From the NCBI GenBank assembly GCA_035578905.1, contig JAQJVL010000004.1, positions 2,582,082 to 2,646,081 of the forward strand: 64,000 bases of DNA, written 5' to 3'. The notes beneath the pieces are model-generated. The model had not been told where the DNA came from. It ran no database searches and worked only from the letters and a program-made list of their open reading frames with translations. Of this stretch, positions 58,371 through 64,000 are shown in pieces. A program made the translations under genes and the position numbers. Source of the DNA: Stictocephala bisonia (Eukaryota; Arthropoda; Insecta; Hemiptera; Membracidae). The number at the start of each line of letters is the position of its first letter. Within the stretch, counting starts at the first letter, position 1.

Positions 58371-59039
58371 TTTGACGGAAAACTATTTTTAAAAAGTTGT
58401 TTTTTTCACCATCAGATAAAAAAATTTGTTTTTTCGATTTTCTGTTAAAAAAGAGTTTACTCGGATGAAATCAACCTAAAAAACTCACATTTCACCACTT
58501 TTTCAACAAGAAATTGTATTTTCAGAGGTGACAAGAAATTGCATGGTTACCAAAACATGTAAAATGAAAAAAAAGTTGTCGAAAAATATTGATTTTTAAA
58601 TATGTTGGTTTGTTCACATACTCATCAGATAAAAAACGAGTTTTGTTTTCAACTCATCGTGTTATTGATATAACAGTAATTAATTAAAGCTGGGCCTATC
58701 GCAAATATTCCGTAGGCTTATTAGTAAAAATTTTATTAAAGTAAGCTAGGCATATCACTAGATTTTGAGCCTACTTATCAATGAAATAAACAATTTTAGG
58801 TAACTGCTAATTAAACCTAGGATACTTATGCAATAATTCAATTTCTTTATGGCCTACAAGATTATTGACATGCCTAGCTATAAAACATGTGCTTTTTAAA
58901 GTATTGTACTATAATGAGTGATTACGTCGATTCAGAAATATTTTCCTCTGTTAGCGTGCCTTGAATTTTGTTTGATACCCCTTGGAAAAAACCTTGAATT
59001 GTGCTTGAATTTTTTTTACATGATTGAGTAGCCACCCTG

Positions 59040-60726
59040 CATTCAATGCCTTCCAAGCAAGGTCATAACTATCTTCTATTACTGGTAGATCACAAATTAC
59101 TGTTGATGCAGTACCTGACATTTGATTGAGATAATTAGAAGCCAGCATACGCTTGTTATCATAGATATCATTCAATGCCTTCCAAGCAAGGTCATAACTA
59201 TCTTCTATTACTGATAGATCACAAATTACTGTTGATGCAGTACCTGACATTTGATTGAGATAATTAGAAGCCAGCATACGCTTGTTATCATAGATATCAT
59301 TCAATGCCTTCCAAGCAATGTCATAACTATCTTCTATTACTGGTAGATCACAAATTACTGTTGATGCAGTACCTGACATTTGATTGAGATAATTAGAAGC
59401 CAGCATACGCTTGTTATCATAGATATCATTCAATGCCTTCCAAGCAAGGTCATAACTATCTTCTATTACTGGTAGATCACAAATTACTGTTGATGCAGTA
59501 CCTGACATTTGATTGAGATAATTAGAAGCCAGCATACGCTTGTTATCATAGATATCATTCAATGCCTTCCAAGCAAGGTCATAACTATCTTCTATTACTG
59601 GTAGATCACAAATTACTGTTGATGCAGTACCTGACATTTGATTGAGATAATTAGAAGCCAGCATACGCTTGTTATCATAGATATCATTCAATGCCTTCCA
59701 AGCAAGGTCATAACTATCTTCTATTACTGGTAGATCACAAATTACTGTTGATGCAGTACCTGACATTTGATTGAGATAATTAGAAGCCAGCATACGCTTG
59801 TTATCATAGATATCATTCAATGCCTTCCAAGCAAGGTCATAACTATCTTCTATTACTGGTAGATCACTAATTACTGTTGATGCAGTACCTGACATTTGAT
59901 TGAGATAATTAGAAGCCAGCATACGCTTGTTATCATAGATATCATTCAATGCCTTCCAAGCAAGGTCATAACTATCTTCTATTACTGGTAGATCACAAAT
60001 TACTGTTGATGCAGTACCTGACATTTGATTGAGATAATTAGAAGCCAGCATACGCTTGTTATCATAGATATCATTCAATGCCTTCCAAGCAAGGTCATAA
60101 CTATCTTCTATTACTGGTAGATCACAAATTACTGTTGATGCAGTACCTGACATTTGATTGAGATAATTAGAAGCCAGCATACGCTTGTTATCATAGATAT
60201 CATTCAATGCCTTCCAAGCAAGGTCATAACTATCTTCTATTACTGGTAGATCACTAATTACTGTTGATGCAGTACCTGACATTTGATTGAGATAATTAGA
60301 AGCCAGCATACGCTTGTTATCATAGATATCATTCAATGCCTTCCAAGCAAGGTCATAACTATCTTCTATTACTGGTAGATCACTAATTACTGTTGATGCA
60401 GTACCTGACATTTGATTGAGATAATTAGAAGCCAGCATACGCTTGTTATCATAGATATCATTCAATGCCTTCCAAGCAAGGTCATAACTATCTTCTATTA
60501 CTGGTAGATCACAAAAGACTGTTGATGCATTACCTGACATTTGATTGAGATAATTAGAAGCCAGCATACGCTTGTTATCATAGATATCATTCAATGCCTT
60601 CCAAGCAAGGTCATAACTATCTTCTATTACTGGTAGATCACTAATTACTGTTGATGCAGTACCTGAGATTTGATTGAGATAATTAGAAGCCAGCATACGC
60701 TTGTTATCATAGATATCATTCACATG
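59040..60726 (-). repeat. Tandem array 2: 129-bp gag-derived units, about 13.1 copies
   Basis: This continues array 1 across the transposon: the same 129-bp unit, same orientation and phase, open in frame as a 590-residue ORF (58951-60723, whose first and last residues come from flanking transposon sequence). Variants include one DIAWK, one CDLSV, one NASTVFCD and one NQISG unit, clustered towards the right edge. The array breaks at CATTCA (60721-60726), the same position of the unit at which the transposon sits in array 1. Confidence 0.94.
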
Positions 60727-61968
60727 CTTCCAATGTCGGTAAAACTAATTTGCTTTATTACGGGTTGAAACTAATATGCTGATTTGGTACTGGGGGGGAA
60801 AATTGACGTAGAATTCGATTCAGGATATTTACTCAATGTGTTTGACTATCGTCAATCTCGTATGATAGATAGAAATATTGCACATTGATTAGTCAAAAAA
60901 TTGCTATTTGACAAAGGTTGCAACGAATTTTATGTGACAGTATGCTGTTGCAGACAATTTGTAGCTTCAAATCAGTTTGAAGAAAACGCACAATCCAATT
61001 CCACTCTTAATCTTTGACATTCTTTGCATTTACTAGTTTAAATTACTAAACTTTTACTTTAGTTCTATTATATCAATTACCTCACTGTTTGCTATTCACT
61101 CAGCTATTTGAAAATTTTGAAACTTTGCGTTTTTTAATACGAATACATTGAAAGGGTGATCATTTATTTGTTTACTTCGATTACGTAAGTGGGAACAAGA
61201 AAATATTAACTTTTTCAACTAGTTTATTATTAGTACTACCTTAGAAAAGCAAACCTCATGAATTGACTCCTCACTCATCATAATCCCAAAGTATAGACTG
61301 AAATTTTTTAACTGTTTTTAGAACTAAATACAACTAGTATTTATCTGATAAAGTTCAAGTATAATAGCACCCAGTTGGCCACTAAATTCATTGTCATTTT
61401 ATAAATTATAAAGCTTTAAAAATAAGACTGCTATTTTGAATGTTTACGTTATACTTTAATATTTTCTATAAATCTTCTTTAAACAAAAATTAATAAATGC
61501 ACACTTGAATAGGCTAATATAGTGCAAGAAATTATGTGATGATACTGTACTGAATGTAATATGATTTAGTTATACTAGTTAAATCATACATTTTTTATTT
61601 ACATCCAGCAAGCCAGTTATCGACTAATGCCGGTTGGAACACACGAAGCCATCCATTATCAATAAAATGCAGATTACTGAAACAATTATCATTGATAAAA
61701 ACATAATATAAGTTCATGAATTTTTAAGTAGGAACGGTGTTATTTATTGCTTAATCTAGGTACAACGCTAAATCAAGACAAATGTTTTAGTCAAGAATGA
61801 AATCATAATTTATTAAACCATACAAGTATATGTGTCTTCTTCAAAAAAATTTAAAAATATTTAAATGGGTAAATAATTGCTACAATTCTACGTGACGATA
61901 ATATGCTTTATTCATCGAAATGTATTTACCGAACAATCGAAGAACTAATGTCATATTAGTATTTTTCA
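60727..61968. repeat. Eroded duplicate of the transposon's left half
   Basis: The stretch is alignable to 55837-57475 throughout, including the internal Helitron, but is about a quarter shorter through scattered small deletions. For example, ATCAATAAAATGCAGATTAC at 61657 corresponds to the same words with one extra A at 57115. It starts directly after CATTCA of the last array unit, like the intact copy. It ends near 61968, where unrelated sequence begins. Such deletion-biased divergence is typical of unpolished long-read gap filling. Confidence 0.75.
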
Positions 61969-64000
61969 CAAAATCCCTTCTAAAATCGAGGAACGGCATA
62001 ATTTATGCTGTTGCATTAGAATCAATAAAACAAATGTTTTATCATCAAGCAATCACAACAAAGTTAGTACCAATCTTCGCAGAATGTTCTGTTCTATACA
62101 TTTCAAATTTTAAATGTTTTTTAATGCAATGTTATAAACGTAGGAGGTAAAATTAAAATGTGCAATAAGAAACTTCCGCTCGATTCCCGCCTGGCGCGGA
62201 CGTCGGGAGTGAGAAAAATGGCCGATGTTTGTCACATGACTGAGGAATAGCCAGAAGACGGAATAAGGCGTATTATATGTCAGTCTGTAGAGAATGAAAT
62301 ACTCTATCGAACAAAACAAATCACAATGTTTTAGCAGCATTGGGTATTTTACAAAAAATGTTGTTGTTTACCTTTTTTTGCAACCGACCCAATAGCGAGG
62401 AACGACATAATTTATGCTGTTGATAAAAGTTGTTGTTCAAACTTTAGTTTTTGCTGTAATCTTAAAAATTTTTGTATATTTCTATCCAGAAATATGTGTT
62501 CTATCAAATGTTAGTGTTATAAAAATTCCCAAAAATGATTTTATATTTTTTATAATGTTTACAATATGCACTATTTTGCAAATGCTGTTTGCATAATTTG
62601 AGCACTCTGACTTATGGTGTTATAAGCTTTATACGTTTTGAAATATTTTCATGTATTTTACATTTTCTTATAGCTAATAGATTGTACTAATGAAGAACAT
62701 GTAGTAAGAAATTATAACAAATTATTCATACCCCTTATTTTTGGATTGTTACGTAATTTTTCACATAAAATTTTTTGTTTCCGTGGCAATTTTATTTTAT
62801 TCTATGGCAAAATAAAAATATTTCAATTTTAATTTTTCTCCAAAAACAATATGAAAATATGTTTTACAGTACAATATGACTATTTTTCCTAAACAACTTT
62901 TTTATGCCTATTCAATGGTGATTTTTTTTAAATTTTTCATGTACTACTTGATTACCTACAATGATAATTCTTCAACTTAGCACATTTCTTTCATTTTCAC
63001 ATTTTATGTAAACAAAAAAATCCCAAATAAAAACCTAATAGTTTATCTAAAATGTAACAACATATTATTATAGTGCAATAAATAATAAACAATTTGGCTA
63101 TTTTGGAATTATTTACAAAAATTCTTTAGTGCTCCTAAGGAGGGTTATAAGTTATAATTTGTGTACAATATTTTCAAAATTTTCAATTTTTTCTTGACAG
63201 TAATTATTTACTGAATTTTTATGTAAGTTTTGATGGTAGTATGTGAATGTAGTTTTTGAGAAGAAAAACGATATGATAAAATTTACATTTGGAGCATATT
63301 TAGTATTTTTTATGATTTTTACAAAAAAGGCTTGCAAAGCACCAAAAATATTCGCACAGTTAAAAATACAACAGTATTCACGATCTAGGACTAATGATAT
63401 AACAAATCCATGTGGTTCGGGAATTATTCTAGGTTGTGCCTGTCCAATAGGATGCAGCTTGCTCTCACACTGATATGATTGTGCATCGTACAACGTATGA
63501 TAGTACTGACGTACCCATACACTTACGGTTCAGAAGACCATCCTACCCACCAGTACATAGTATTGACCCACCTTGCCACTCATACATATATAGTAGTATG
63601 TTTAGGATCTTAACAAATTTTGTTCTTTTTAAAAAAATTGTGTTTTAATCTCACTGGCCTGCAACGTCCATGGCCACATTCACCGTTCTAGTTATGAGTG
63701 GACCCTGTGGGATCTCCGCCAACACCGGTACAGTGAGCTGTGGTCATTAGTAATCACACCCCGCTTGATAAACACTAATACTAAGTGAATTTTCCTTATT
63801 AACTTACTTTAACAACTCAGAAACCAATTTAAAGCTAAGGTAGGAGTACCACCCACTTAGATAACAACCAGGTTTTCTTAGTCCTGAAGCTACATTTTAT
63901 TATTATGAAACCAATACAAATTGTTCCAAGTTAACCTATTGCCTCAGTTCCCCAAAAGGTAAAGCTAATGGCACATTATTTATTTAATTTTTAAACTTGA
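61969..64000. other. 3' flank, mostly unassigned
   Basis: AT-rich sequence. GAGGAACGrCATAATTTATG occurs twice (about 61988 and 62395), a short direct repeat. At 63490-63600 the words GTACCCATACACTTACGG and TATTGACCCACCTTGCCACT are related to the minisatellite motif at 31.0 kb. No exon of Lnk and no ORF with recognisable similarity. Confidence 0.5.

Larger units (their letters stand above)
55837..59039. mobile_element. 3.2-kb DNA transposon inserted in the gag array
   Basis: The ends CAGGGTGGCTACTC (55837-55850) and its exact complement (59026-59039) are 14-bp TIRs. CATTCA flanks both (55831-55836, 59040-59045), and an uninterrupted unit has a single CATTCA, so this is a clean 6-bp target duplication. 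Subterminal regions share CTTGAATTTT and TTGGAA words. I see no transposase ORF, so it is non-autonomous. A 6-bp duplication is unusual for the common superfamilies and I leave it unclassified. It contains a Helitron (56567-57113) and a tandem duplication of about 480 bp. Confidence 0.85.
52060..60726 (-). mobile_element. BEL/Pao-type LTR retroelement remnant with amplified gag segment
   Basis: Minus strand, read right to left: tandem gag-derived arrays (60726-59040 and 55836-54107), rest of gag with a CCHC-like knuckle (53609-54106), protease region (about 52895-53280) and the first part of RT (52060-52730), where the element ends abruptly. No LTRs, no RNase H or integrase, and no gag N-terminus are seen. 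A 3.2-kb DNA element splits the array. All non-array parts carry stops and frameshifts, so nothing functional remains. Described only as a decayed genomic copy. Confidence 0.85.

Noticed and set aside
54107..60726. CRISPR-like array
   Set aside because: Units are contiguous 129-bp repeats with no unique spacers, in a eukaryotic genome.

Overview
The window is a stretch of animal nuclear DNA. It is AT-rich, with GT-AG split exons and dense transposable elements of the kinds common in arthropods (Tc1/mariner, pogo/Tigger, hAT, Helitron, microsatellite-tailed LINEs, R1-clade LINE, BEL/Pao). The only host gene I can support is on the + strand: an SH2B-family adapter (Drosophila Lnk; vertebrate SH2B1/SH2B2/SH2B3). 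Five internal exons (5101-5202, 8294-8415, 24071-24276, 36079-36272, 39293-39538) join in one continuous reading frame of about 291 codons. They encode the second half of the PH domain, a proline-rich linker and a complete SH2 domain. The N-terminal exons lie left of the window and the last exon(s) right of it, so essentially all remaining sequence is intron. An insect is most likely; I cannot fix the order, although a hemipteroid insect would fit the large introns.

Layout. 1-5.1 kb: intron with a small foldback element. 5.2-8.3 kb: intron with a pogo-like element. 8.4-24.1 kb: an intron of about 15.7 kb. It holds a tandem-repeat MITE, a CENP-B-type Tigger remnant, a LINE 3' end split by a Tc1/mariner element, and a 4.66-kb hAT-like element that carries a LINE, which in turn carries a second LINE insertion with an intact PHD-finger ORF1. 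It also holds a near-complete LINE with endonuclease and reverse transcriptase (20.2-23.0 kb) and a tRNA-derived SINE cluster. 24.3-36.1 kb: an intron of about 11.8 kb filled by two head-to-tail LINE copies of one family, themselves interrupted by MITEs and a minisatellite. 36.3-39.3 kb: a 587-bp near-perfect palindrome. 39.5-64 kb: 3' intron with LINE and mariner remnants, an R1-type LINE 3' end, a mariner pseudogene, a TTAA-flanked MITE, and finally a BEL/Pao-type LTR element remnant.

The most unusual structure is at 54.1-60.7 kb. A 129-bp (43-codon) segment of the BEL/Pao gag (DUF1759-like) region has been amplified in tandem to about 26-27 near-identical copies, still open in frame. The array is split by a 3.2-kb transposon (14-bp TIR, 6-bp target duplication CATTCA) that itself carries a non-autonomous Helitron. 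At the right edge of the array, the left half of that same transposon recurs at the same position of the repeat unit in a badly eroded, deletion-rich form. This looks more like an unpolished gap fill or misassembly than biology.

Transposon proteins here are unrelated to the host gene. Nearly all are decayed; the PHD-finger ORF1 is the one that remains fully open at plausible full length.
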